From NCBI GenBank assembly GCA_024683645.1, contig JAIKYA010000176.1:1-39105 (forward strand): DNA of 39,105 nucleotides, given 5' to 3'. Of the stretch, positions 1 to 8,241 are shown piece by piece (within the stretch, counting starts at the first letter, position 1; the number at the start of each line of letters is the position of its first letter). A model generated the notes under the pieces. It ran no database searches, was not told where the DNA came from, and saw only the letters and a program-made list of their open reading frames with translations. Origin of the DNA: Lachnospiraceae bacterium (GTDB lineage: Bacteria > Bacillota > Clostridia > Lachnospirales > Lachnospiraceae). The position numbers and the translations under genes are program-made.

Positions 1-95
1 GCATTGTCCTTATAATTGTTGGACAGGTTCATGACCATTTTGTTCACTATCCCGTCCATCTCGTTTTCATACCTGCTCTTGAATAACCATCCCAT
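1..95 (-). CDS. N-terminal part of an unidentified small protein (runs off the left edge)
   Basis: An ATG at 93-95 opens a frame that stays open to base 1. It starts MGWLFKSRYENEMDGI and continues with a charged, Asn/Lys-rich helix-like stretch, 31 residues in view. The start is well supported because a GGGGGAG ribosome site lies three bases upstream, overlapping the end of the preceding large gene, whose stop is only 11 bases away. That spacing suggests co-transcription and possibly translational coupling with the secreted repeat protein. I do not recognise the family. There is no signal peptide in the visible part, so the product is probably cytoplasmic. Confidence 0.55.
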   Translation of the reverse strand, partial: MGWLFKSRYENEMDGIVNKMVMNLSNNYKDN

Positions 96-106
96 AAACT
101 CCCCCT

Positions 107-3100
107 TTATAAAGATTTTCCTATCTTGATCGTTCCTTTTACAATACCGGCGTACTCTGAATCTGCCTTAGCCTTAAGTAATACCGTGACTTTTCCGCCT
201 TCAATATTGTCGGCATAGTATATTTCAAAGTTTTCGTCAAGTTCCTTACCGCTGATCAGCTTGCTGCCTGCCTTCAACTTTATTATGGATGAGTCAGGCC
301 TTATCTCGCGTCCGGTATATGGCAGCGATTTCACATTAAACTTGATCTTTCCGCCATTTATCTTTGTCTTTCCTTCGGCGACATTATAGCTTACGCTGAA
401 GCTTTTACCTTTTTCCGCCGTCTCGTACTTCTTTCCTCTGATCGTTACACTCAGCCTGCAGTTGTCCTTTGGTGCGTTGAGTTTGTTTTTCTCCTCATAT
501 TCAACTTTTACATCACTCTTTGACAACAGCTCACCGTTAACTGTCACATATACCGTCGGTTTATAATTTGCCTTATTCTTAAACGCCATATTCTCTGCGA
601 TTATCTGAACGTTTTCCTCAGAAGCTTTACGCTTAACGATCTTAAAGCTGCTGTTTCCATTATACCTGGCTCCTTTATAGTTCCCCTTAAAGCTTAACTT
701 AAACTTACCGTTACCGACTTTCTTGTTTGAAGAGAATGTAACAGAATAATCAACCCCTTCCTTAAGCACGCGGTCGCTGTCCTTTACACAGACACTTATT
801 ACGGGGTATACTCCCGCCTTTTCGAACTCATATTCGCTTTTATCGGCAGTTACGATAAACACAGCCTTTTTATCGGGCGTGATCTTAAAACTCTTATCTG
901 CTTTACCCGTATAGTTTCCCGCAGCAGTCACAGTCAGCTTTACGGTTCCCGTGTTCACATTATCGGAATAGCTTACAAGGTAATCTTTCCCTTCTGTCAG
1001 TACATTTCCCGCTTTGTCCGTTACCTTCAGTTCGTCTGCATCAAGTATCTGCGCCTGTCCGTTATATACGCGGCTGACCTTGCCGAGCCTTACATTTATC
1101 GCGGCAGCCTTATAAGCCTGTGCATCCAGTTCTGTAAGCGTCAGGCTCCTCGTTCCGCAGAAGTTCTTCATACCGCTGATCACAGCCATATTCCCATTGA
1201 TCTTAAGACTGTAATCACTGTTTCTTCTGAGCACTTCTCCGGCAAAGCTGAGCACGGGATCCGGATCTTTTCCCTTCGTGTACACCGTATTTCCTGCAAG
1301 TACCAGTTCATCTGCCACATCCCTTGCAGCTATCTTAAACTTAAGACTTTCTTTAAAGCCAAAGCGTGTTTTACCGCTGATCACAGCCTTTGCTTCTCCG
1401 CAGGCAGTATTTTTCTCGTACTTAAGCGTATAGTCAACGTTCTCTGTAAGAAGCTCTCCGTTATTTCTTATGATCACGCCCGGTTTTATCTCGGCTCCGC
1501 TGTATACAGCCTCATACTCACCCGCAGCATTCATTGAAATGCTCTCCGGATCAAAGCTTATCTGCAGACCTATGACAGGCTCGGGTTCAGGCTCCGGCGT
1601 AGGTTCGGCAGGCGTAGGATCTGCCGGTGTCGGAGTCGTTTCTTCACTGATCTTCACCTCGATTGCCTTAGCTTCAGTATCATTATGATCCGCATCACCT
1701 ATCAGCATATACCATACATAATATGTTCCCGCTTCCTTGGCGGAAGGTACTTCTTTTTTCCACTTTCTGTCTGCTTTCTCACTGAGTCCGTCAAACTCAG
1801 GCGCTTTGTTTTCGGCTGTCAGCGCATAATACAGGATACCGTCCCTGCTGCTCCCGGCAGTGATCAGCTCCTGCTCCTCTCCGGTAAAGCTCAGCTTCTC
1901 TTTAGCAACAGGCTCAGTAAATACTGCCAAAGCCCTGCTGACCTTAAGCACACCGTTTTCATAGCTTATCTTATAATTTGCAGTAACATCTATCTCGCCG
2001 TTTACTATCCCGGCCGCAGAAGGCGTGATCACGCCTTTATCCGTAGCATGAGCCGTACTGTCTGCTGTGAGGGTCACTTTGCTCAGCGTATCTCCGCCTA
2101 TGGCTCCGCTCATCTCTGCCTGTGCAGCAATATTCTCTATGCTTCCGTTTAATTCCACGGTCTGGTCCTTAGCCTTTACCGTGACAGCTCTCTTTGCTAT
2201 GGTAAAGTCCTTTGTAAGACCTGTTTCGGGAAGTGCATAATCATGATTGGACAGTGATTCCACTCTCGCAGTGTAGTGCTCACCCTCTGCATTGGCATTG
2301 ACTCCGCCGCCTGTCACACTGAGTACGCACTCATCTCCTTCAAGCAGGCCTGTTGCCGCTGCAGCCGGCTTCTTCTCATTTCCGTCATAAGTAAAGGCAG
2401 TATCGCCCCACTCTACCCCTACGGTCTTAGGCCTTATGTTAAATGCTTTTACCAGCGTACCCGGTCCGTAGTCATCGCTTTGTTCGATCTCCGCTTTCAG
2501 ATAATAAGTGCCTGCCTTCTTCGGAACACCGCCTTCGGCTCCGTTATCGGAAACTGTCTTTACGCTTAAGTTCTCATCAGTATAATAAGTATATGTGACT
2601 TCACCGCTTCCCTCAGGCTTATTGAGCACAGGTGCCTTCGCAGCCTCTCCGTAAGTCCAGTCCTCAATAGCCAGCGATGCCTCTGCCCATTTAGCCTTAA
2701 GCGTAACAGGCGCTGTGACAGGAGTATTAAAATTATAGGGATCTCCGAAAAGCTCTCCGTCTATTTCCTCATACCAGCCTGCAAACAGACTGTTTTCCTT
2801 TACAGGACTCTCAGGTCTTTCGGCCGTTCCGTTCTCTGCGATATACTGTGTATCAACACTGCTTCCCCCGTCGCTGTCAAAGTTTACGGGGTAACCTTTT
2901 ATATATACTCCCTTTCCTGCATCATTGAGAGCTATGAAAAAATCCCCGCTGTCACTGACTATGGCTTCCACATCAGTCTGTGTAAGCTTACCGCCGTTAT
3001 AGCTCTCGGCAGCCTCCAACACAGTTTTCCCATTAGTCCACTCAATAAAATCATCTTTTGTTGCCCCTATATATGCCCCCTCGGTGAGTGCTCCCGTTAC

Positions 3101-4336
3101 AGGAATACCAGTATGAAGAGCATACCAGTTATTCACTGTTCCGCCCGTAAGTACACCATCTGTGATCTCTACACCGCTGACATTGCCTTTTATTACAGGG
3201 TTTCCGCTTATGCGGCTGAATCCTCCACATAAACCGCCGCCGTTTCCGCCGGCAGTATTACCGGTGATCTCTCCTCCGTTCATTTCAACCCGGTAATTGC
3301 TAAGTACTCCTCCGCCTTTTTCTGTGGCAAGGTTTCTGCATATTTTACCGCCGTTCATTATAAAATTCCAGACACAAACTCCCCCTCCTCCGAGAGCTGT
3401 ATTTCCTGCAATCGTTCCTCCGTTCATTACAAACAATGAATCTGTATCTTCTATATATACTCCGCCTCCGCCCCCATCGTTCTTTGAATTACCGCTTATC
3501 TCACCGTCATTCATCGTAAAAGTAGAATTATGCCATACAAATACTCCTCTGGTCTTGTTATCACAGATCTTTCCGCCATCCATTACAAAGCTCGCACCAT
3601 ATTGCAAATAAACTACTCCTTCTGAATTTGTGTCTGTATTTCCGCTTATCTCGCCGCCGGACAGCGTGAATACTGTATTATCATAAGACTCTCCATCAAC
3701 CAATACTGCATTCCCGCTATCAGTACTGATCAAACCTCCGGACATATTAAATATTCGGCGGTTTGCGACTCTTCCATTTATGGTCCCGCCGGTCATATTA
3801 AATGTTCCGTTGTTATCTACCCCTCCGGTTACAGTCCCGCCGGTCATTAGAAACTTCCAGTTTTTACAAACAATAATACTTTGTTCGAGAGCTAACAAGC
3901 CACTCTCCAGCACCAGATTATTATCCTCTGTCTGATTTTCCACATCAGGATCACCACATACAATTGATCGTGAATTAACTGCTCCGTTATGATCCTCGGT
4001 CTTATCACTGACAGTTAATCTCCCTGTAACAATAATACTATTAACCGTCAGGCTGTGTCCGTTCAGATCCAGATCAACGTTCGTTCCTGTACCTATCTGC
4101 AGTTCCCCAGCTTCCCGGGAATCAGTGATATCGGCTGTCAGCTTTATATATTTATTTCCGGTACCGGTTAAAGCATTATTCAACGCGTCAAGGGAACCCA
4201 CACTTGTATATCCGTCTGCCCTTACCTTCAGCCCCGTCGGCACAAAAGGCAGCATATCAAGAACAAGAGCCGCCGTCAGTATCAGTGACAGTATGCTCCT
4301 TAAAATGTATTTTCTTCCTCTTAATCTGCGTTTCAT
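107..4336 (-). CDS. Large secreted beta-helix / InlB-repeat / Ig-like repeat surface protein
   Basis: A 1409-residue exported protein, likely an adhesin or cell-surface protein. I chose the ATG at 4336 (MKRRLRGRKY) over an upstream in-frame ATG because GGAGGAAGG sits seven bases before it and a signal peptide (Arg/Lys-rich start, hydrophobic core, cut near VRADG) follows at once. In order: signal peptide (about 1-40); a lead-in; a right-handed beta-helix region (about 160-405) made of repeats like MNGGEISGN; an InlB/Listeria-Bacteroides-type repeat (about 483-550, with FAGWY); MBG/YDG-like beta modules (about 555-800); a Thr-Pro/Glu-Pro linker (about 900-920); and several Ig-like repeats with a GxDYxxxYxxN core to the end. 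No LPXTG sorting signal, C-terminal membrane anchor or SLH domain is visible, so how it stays on the cell is unknown. The ligand cannot be read from sequence. Confidence 0.85.
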   Translation of the reverse strand: MKRRLRGRKYILRSILSLILTAALVLDMLPFVPTGLKVRADGYTSVGSLDALNNALTGTGNKYIKLTADITDSREAGELQIGTGTNVDLDLNGHSLTVNSIIVTGRLTVSDKTEDHNGAVNSRSIVCGDPDVENQTEDNNLVLESGLLALEQSIIVCKNWKFLMTGGTVTGGVDNNGTFNMTGGTINGRVANRRIFNMSGGLISTDSGNAVLVDGESYDNTVFTLSGGEISGNTDTNSEGVVYLQYGASFVMDGGKICDNKTRGVFVWHNSTFTMNDGEISGNSKNDGGGGGVYIEDTDSLFVMNGGTIAGNTALGGGGVCVWNFIMNGGKICRNLATEKGGGVLSNYRVEMNGGEITGNTAGGNGGGLCGGFSRISGNPVIKGNVSGVEITDGVLTGGTVNNWYALHTGIPVTGALTEGAYIGATKDDFIEWTNGKTVLEAAESYNGGKLTQTDVEAIVSDSGDFFIALNDAGKGVYIKGYPVNFDSDGGSSVDTQYIAENGTAERPESPVKENSLFAGWYEEIDGELFGDPYNFNTPVTAPVTLKAKWAEASLAIEDWTYGEAAKAPVLNKPEGSGEVTYTYYTDENLSVKTVSDNGAEGGVPKKAGTYYLKAEIEQSDDYGPGTLVKAFNIRPKTVGVEWGDTAFTYDGNEKKPAAAATGLLEGDECVLSVTGGGVNANAEGEHYTARVESLSNHDYALPETGLTKDFTIAKRAVTVKAKDQTVELNGSIENIAAQAEMSGAIGGDTLSKVTLTADSTAHATDKGVITPSAAGIVNGEIDVTANYKISYENGVLKVSRALAVFTEPVAKEKLSFTGEEQELITAGSSRDGILYYALTAENKAPEFDGLSEKADRKWKKEVPSAKEAGTYYVWYMLIGDADHNDTEAKAIEVKISEETTPTPADPTPAEPTPEPEPEPVIGLQISFDPESISMNAAGEYEAVYSGAEIKPGVIIRNNGELLTENVDYTLKYEKNTACGEAKAVISGKTRFGFKESLKFKIAARDVADELVLAGNTVYTKGKDPDPVLSFAGEVLRRNSDYSLKINGNMAVISGMKNFCGTRSLTLTELDAQAYKAAAINVRLGKVSRVYNGQAQILDADELKVTDKAGNVLTEGKDYLVSYSDNVNTGTVKLTVTAAGNYTGKADKSFKITPDKKAVFIVTADKSEYEFEKAGVYPVISVCVKDSDRVLKEGVDYSVTFSSNKKVGNGKFKLSFKGNYKGARYNGNSSFKIVKRKASEENVQIIAENMAFKNKANYKPTVYVTVNGELLSKSDVKVEYEEKNKLNAPKDNCRLSVTIRGKKYETAEKGKSFSVSYNVAEGKTKINGGKIKFNVKSLPYTGREIRPDSSIIKLKAGSKLISGKELDENFEIYYADNIEGGKVTVLLKAKADSEYAGIVKGTIKIGKSL

Positions 4337-4439
4337 AAAGCCTTCCTCCATTATCGTCCTTATCTTCTCCGGCCCGTTCACCGGGACTCTTCTCTGTTCG
4401 TCTCCTTCTCAGCCTTCCGCCCTCCGACCTGACTGCATT

Positions 4440-4468
4440 ATTATACAGCACTTATTGCATTTTTTCAA
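4440..4468 (-). promoter_or_regulatory. Sigma-A promoter of the large secreted protein
   Basis: On the minus strand TTGAAA (4463-4468) is followed after exactly 17 bases by a perfect TATAAT (4440-4445). Transcription should start near 4433, giving a leader of roughly 95 bases before the ATG at 4336. The leader is purine-rich and holds a small CCGG/CCGG-type dyad, but I could not match it to a known riboswitch. Confidence 0.75.
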
Positions 4469-4503
4469 ATACATCACGCCTTCCCGGCTCCCCCGAAATA
4501 AAC

Positions 4504-4537
4504 AAAAAAAGCCGCTGCCTTCATCAAGCACGGCTTT
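4504..4537 (-). terminator. Rho-independent terminator of the Rpn-family gene
   Basis: The minus-strand RNA forms AAAGCCGTGC paired with GCAGCGGCTTT (one bulged G) around a 9-base loop and is followed by a run of seven U. It lies about 55 bases after the stop of the Rpn-type gene and upstream of the promoter at 4440-4468, so it separates the two transcription units. Confidence 0.8.
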
Positions 4538-4591
4538 ATTATTCCCTGCGTGAACGCATAACTCGAATGTACACGCGCCCCCTAAATGCAA

Positions 4592-5122
4592 CTATGCCAA
4601 TCCCGCAGCTTCAAGCTTGGCACGCAGCATGATATTTTCTTTTTCCAAAGCATCTATCTTTGCTGCATTCTTCTCCAGTTCCATGTCTTTCTTTTCGAGT
4701 TCCACGTCTTTCTTTTTTATTTCTTCGGCATTTTCTTCACGTATCTCTGCTTCCCAGTCTCTTAATGCTTTGCACATATCGTATGCCCTCCCTTCGCTAT
4801 CTGAATATTCCTGTTTCTTCTTAAGAAGTGACGGTGCATTCATCAGCACCGCTGCAGTCTCGTATGTTTCCTGATCCAGCCTGTTATATCTCTCATCCTC
4901 AGTTACCAGTCTCTTTAATGCTCTTTTATCTGACCGGAGTTTCAGCAGCTCAAATAATGCCTTAAGCTCTGTCTGATATTTTCTCGTATCCAGCATTTCG
5001 TTAATACATAGCAGCTGCGGTTCATAATCCCTGAATATCCGGCTGAAGCCATCATGGTCATTTCCGAAATCCATCATATCTTTCAGAGTCCTGGGGCCGT
5101 CCCATTCTTCTTTCCCATTCAC
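4592..5122 (-). CDS. C-terminal part of an Rpn / PD-(D/E)XK nuclease family transposase (N-terminally truncated)
   Basis: A 176-residue protein that starts inside a known family. The stretch EEWDGPRTLKDMMDF matches the region that follows the nuclease fold in Rpn/PD-(D/E)XK-family transposases common in Lachnospiraceae. The nuclease half itself (normally about 150 residues upstream) is absent, and an in-frame TGA lies directly before the ATG. The C-terminus is a Lys/Glu coiled coil containing a short repeat (KKDVELEKKDMELEKN). GGAGG sits about seven bases before the ATG, and a good terminator follows, so the remnant may still be expressed. With no catalytic domain it should not cut DNA. It may be a decayed gene, or a partner-binding remnant. 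The family call is from memory of the conserved motif. Confidence 0.65.
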   Translation of the reverse strand: MNGKEEWDGPRTLKDMMDFGNDHDGFSRIFRDYEPQLLCINEMLDTRKYQTELKALFELLKLRSDKRALKRLVTEDERYNRLDQETYETAAVLMNAPSLLKKKQEYSDSEGRAYDMCKALRDWEAEIREENAEEIKKKDVELEKKDMELEKNAAKIDALEKENIMLRAKLEAAGLA

Positions 5123-5469
5123 AGCCCTCCTTGATCTTTTGAATTACAGAGGACCCAAAAAGTATTATCATCTTCATCCCCTGCTTAAACTGATAAAAAA
5201 TGTGATTAAAGCATAGGAGATTCAGATGTTACAGATAAATAGATTATCGAAATAATGGAATTTACTACGCTTCTAACTGAAATATAGCATAGTAACTATC
5301 CAAATACAAGATACAATTTTCTTCCGACCATCAGTCACCGTTTTCTCTACTGTTAGCTTCCCGCAGGGACCTAATAAAGCCGAAGCACTAAGCACAGCAC
5401 TTATCCTGCCATTTCGATAAGCGGCACAAACATGTATATCCGGCACGGATATACTGTTAGTGCCGATAT
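5123..5469. other. Intergenic stretch without a gene; spaced inverted repeats near 5422-5465
   Basis: No frame here looks like a real gene, and I see no remnant of the missing Rpn nuclease domain. Near the ppdK end, CGGCAC occurs at 5422-5427 and 5441-5446 and its complement GTGCCG at 5460-5465, so the three copies are spaced 19 bases apart. A perfect 8-bp inverted repeat, GTATATCC (5434-5441) and GGATATAC (5447-5454), overlaps them. The remaining 250 bases are AT-rich and I see nothing else convincing in them. Confidence 0.5.
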
Positions 5470-5500
5470 AAAAAAACGGCAGGCTGTTAAGCCTGCCGTT
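5470..5500 (-). terminator. Rho-independent terminator of ppdK
   Basis: The minus-strand RNA forms an 11-bp perfect stem, AACGGCAGGCT paired with AGCCTGCCGTT around a 4-base loop, followed by a U run (A run on the plus strand at 5470-5476). It lies 20 bases beyond the ppdK stop codon. This is one of the strongest terminators in the window. Confidence 0.93.
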
Positions 5501-5520
5501 CGATACATTCCCGTGTGAAA

Positions 5521-8151
5521 TTACTTTCTGTTTGCGATAGCTGCCTGTGCCGCAGCGAGTCTTGCGATGGGCACACGATAAGGTGAGCAGGATACATAGT
5601 CGAGTCCGATACGGTGGCAGAACTCGATGGATGAAGGATCTCCGCCATGCTCGCCGCAGATGCCGCAGTGGATCTCGGGACGTACGCTCTTGCCCTTCTT
5701 GATAGCCATATCCATGAGCTCGCCGACGCCGTCCTGGTCGAGACGTGCAAACGGGTCATTCTCAAAGATCTTTCTCTCATAGTATGCCTGCAGGAACTTG
5801 CCCGCATCATCTCGTGAGAAGCCGTAGGTCATTTGGGTCAGGTCGTTGGTACCGAAGCAGAAGAATTCAGCCTCTTTTGCAATGGTATCTGCTGTAAGTG
5901 CCGCACGAGGGATCTCGATCATGGTACCTACTTCGTACTTAAGGTCACTCTTAAGCGCCTGAAGTTCTTCGTCAGCAGCCTTTACCACGATATCCTTAAC
6001 GAACTTAAGCTCTTTTGCATCACCTACAAGAGGGATCATTATCTCGGGAACAACTGTCCAGTCGGGATGTTTTTTCTTGGTATTGACAGCAGCACGGATA
6101 ACAGCGATGGTCTGCATCTTTGCGATCTCGGGATAGGTAACATCCAGACGTATTCCACGGTGCCCCATCATAGGGTTGAACTCTACGAGGCCTTCAATAC
6201 GTGCCTTGATCTGCTCAACGGTCTTGCCCTTTGCTTTTGCAAGTTTCTCAATATCCTCGGCTGTCCTGGGAACAAACTCATGAAGAGGAGGATCCAGGAA
6301 ACGGATGGTAACAGGGTTGCCTTCCATAGCTTCAAAGAGCTGCTCAAAGTCGCCCTGCTGAAGGGGTTCGATCTTCTCGAGTGCTGCTTCACGCTCTTCA
6401 ACTGTATCAGAAACGATCATCTCACGGAATGCTTCGATCCTGTCCTCATCAAAAAACATATGCTCTGTACGGCAGAGGCCTATACCTTCTGCGCCGAGTT
6501 CCCTTGCTTTCTTGGCATCATGAGGAGTATCGGCATTGGTACGTACCTTGAGTGTTCTGTACTTGTCAGCCCATGCCATGATGCGTCCGAACTCGCCCGC
6601 TATCTGCGCGTCCACAGTAGGAACTGCGCCGTCATATATATTACCGGTGGTACCGTCGAAGGAGATCACATCACCTTCATGATATTCTTTACCTGCCAGC
6701 GTGAACTTCTTGTTTTCCTCATCCATGATGATGTCACCGCAGCCCGATACACAGCAGGCACCCATACCACGTGCAACAACAGCTGCATGACTGGTCATAC
6801 CGCCGCGGACAGTCAGTATACCCTGGGAAACCTTCATACCCGTGATATCCTCGGGTGAAGTCTCGAGACGTACAAGTACGACTTTTTCTCCTCTTGCAGC
6901 CCACTCTTCAGCATCTGCAGCGGTGAACACGATCTTACCGCAGGCAGCACCGGGAGCCGCGCCAAGAGCCTTACCTATAAGGCGTGCACGGACTATCGCA
7001 CTCTGGTCAAAGGTCGGATGCAGCAGCGTGTCAAGGTTACGGGGCTCTATCATTGCGACAGCTTCTTCCTCTGTCCTCATGCCCTCATCCACCAGATCGC
7101 ATGCTATCTTGAGAGCAGCCTGAGCTGTACGCTTTCCGTTACGTGTCTGCAGCATGTAGAGCTTGCCGTGCTCAACGGTGAACTCCATATCCTGCATATC
7201 GCGGTAATGTGCTTCCAGTTTCTGACATACATCTTTAAACTGTTCAAATGCCTCGGGGAATTTCTCCTCCATCTCGGCTATCTTCATGGGTGTACGTACA
7301 CCTGCGACCACGTCCTCGCCCTGTGCATTGGTAAGGAACTCACCGAAAAGTCCCTTCTCGCCGTTGGCGGGATTACGTGTGAAAGCAACACCGGTACCGC
7401 AGTCATCACCCATATTGCCAAATGCCATGGATTGAACATTTACGGCTGTTCCCCATGAATAAGGGATATCATTGTCTCTTCTGTATACATTTGCACGGGG
7501 ATTGTCCCATGAACGGAACACGGCTTTGATAGCTCCTATCAGCTGTACCTGGGGATCTGTAGGGAAGTCTTCACCCAGCTTGTTCTTGTATTCTGCCTTG
7601 AACTGATTAGCCAGTTCCTTCAGATCATCGGCATCAAGCTCAACGTCCTGTTTAACACCCTTGCGGCTCTTCATCTTATCGATGAGCTGCTCAAAATATT
7701 TCTTTCCGACTTCCATTACCACGTCGGAATACATCTGTATGAATCTTCTGTAGCAGTCCCATGCCCAACGGGGATTCTGTGACTTTTCAGCAAGCACTGC
7801 CACAACGTCCTCATTGAGTCCCAGATTGAGGATGGTATCCATCATACCGGGCATTGAAGCTCTTGCTCCGGAACGTACGGAAACCAGAAGCGGATTCTCT
7901 TTATCACCGAACTTCTTGCCCGTGATCTCCTGAAGCTTGGCAACATACTCATTTACCTGCGCCATGATCTCGTCATTGATCTGACGACCGTCTTCATAAT
8001 ACTGGGTGCAGGCTTCTGTCGTGATCGTAAAGCCCTGAGGTACCGGCAGTCCGAGATTAGTCATCTCAGCCAGATTGGCTCCTTTACCCCCCAGTAATTC
8101 CCGCATGTCTGCGGAGCCTTCGCTAAAAAGATAAACCCATTTCTTTGCCAT
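5521..8151 (-). CDS. ppdK: Pyruvate, phosphate dikinase
   Basis: Interconverts pyruvate + ATP + Pi and PEP + AMP + PPi in the cytoplasm; in anaerobic Clostridia it often works in the glycolytic direction. The 876-residue length fits the bacterial enzyme. Visible parts: an N-terminal nucleotide-binding domain (about 1-340, with SVRSGARASMPGMMDT), the swivelling phosphohistidine domain with GGMTSHAAVVARGMG (His455 when counted from the chosen start, the same number as the classical Clostridium symbiosum enzyme), and the C-terminal PEP/pyruvate barrel ending with HCGICGEHGGDP, which holds the active-site Cys. I chose the ATG at 8151 because AAGGAGG lies just upstream and the family starts with MAKKWVY; an ATG 18 bases earlier sits before that site. 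It stands alone between its own promoter and terminator. Confidence 0.97.
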   Translation of the reverse strand: MAKKWVYLFSEGSADMRELLGGKGANLAEMTNLGLPVPQGFTITTEACTQYYEDGRQINDEIMAQVNEYVAKLQEITGKKFGDKENPLLVSVRSGARASMPGMMDTILNLGLNEDVVAVLAEKSQNPRWAWDCYRRFIQMYSDVVMEVGKKYFEQLIDKMKSRKGVKQDVELDADDLKELANQFKAEYKNKLGEDFPTDPQVQLIGAIKAVFRSWDNPRANVYRRDNDIPYSWGTAVNVQSMAFGNMGDDCGTGVAFTRNPANGEKGLFGEFLTNAQGEDVVAGVRTPMKIAEMEEKFPEAFEQFKDVCQKLEAHYRDMQDMEFTVEHGKLYMLQTRNGKRTAQAALKIACDLVDEGMRTEEEAVAMIEPRNLDTLLHPTFDQSAIVRARLIGKALGAAPGAACGKIVFTAADAEEWAARGEKVVLVRLETSPEDITGMKVSQGILTVRGGMTSHAAVVARGMGACCVSGCGDIIMDEENKKFTLAGKEYHEGDVISFDGTTGNIYDGAVPTVDAQIAGEFGRIMAWADKYRTLKVRTNADTPHDAKKARELGAEGIGLCRTEHMFFDEDRIEAFREMIVSDTVEEREAALEKIEPLQQGDFEQLFEAMEGNPVTIRFLDPPLHEFVPRTAEDIEKLAKAKGKTVEQIKARIEGLVEFNPMMGHRGIRLDVTYPEIAKMQTIAVIRAAVNTKKKHPDWTVVPEIMIPLVGDAKELKFVKDIVVKAADEELQALKSDLKYEVGTMIEIPRAALTADTIAKEAEFFCFGTNDLTQMTYGFSRDDAGKFLQAYYERKIFENDPFARLDQDGVGELMDMAIKKGKSVRPEIHCGICGEHGGDPSSIEFCHRIGLDYVSCSPYRVPIARLAAAQAAIANRK

Positions 8152-8200
8152 TTTCGGCCTCCTTCTCAACTATTTTAGCAATAAAAAAACGCTTGCTGAT

Positions 8201-8229
8201 ATTTTATCACACTTTGTGTGAACTTGCAC
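8201..8229 (-). promoter_or_regulatory. ppdK promoter with a perfect palindromic operator candidate
   Basis: A -10 TAAAAT (8201-8206) lies 17 bases after a weak -35, GTGCAA (8224-8229), about 50 bases upstream of the ppdK start. The spacer holds a perfect inverted repeat, TCACAC-AAA-GTGTGA (8207-8221), directly next to the -10. A dimeric repressor bound there would block RNA polymerase. I cannot name the regulator; it does not look like a CcpA cre or a Rex site. Confidence 0.5.
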
Positions 8230-8241
8230 TAAAAAATTATA

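Noticed and set aside
3180-3850. Tandem repeat-like pattern that could suggest a CRISPR or other DNA repeat array
   Set aside because: The repeats vary in length and follow the reading frame; they encode the beta-helix units of the secreted protein.
4337-4433. Possible c-di-GMP or other riboswitch in the long leader of the secreted protein gene
   Set aside because: No GEMM or other known core could be matched by eye; only a small dyad is present.
4257-4591. Short minus-strand frames (60 and 64 codons) upstream of the large secreted protein
   Set aside because: They cross the terminator at 4504-4537 and the promoter at 4440-4468 and have no ribosome site.
5833-6858. Plus-strand open frame of 341 codons
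   Set aside because: It lies opposite ppdK, has no family motif or ribosome site, and follows from the codon bias of the real gene on the other strand.
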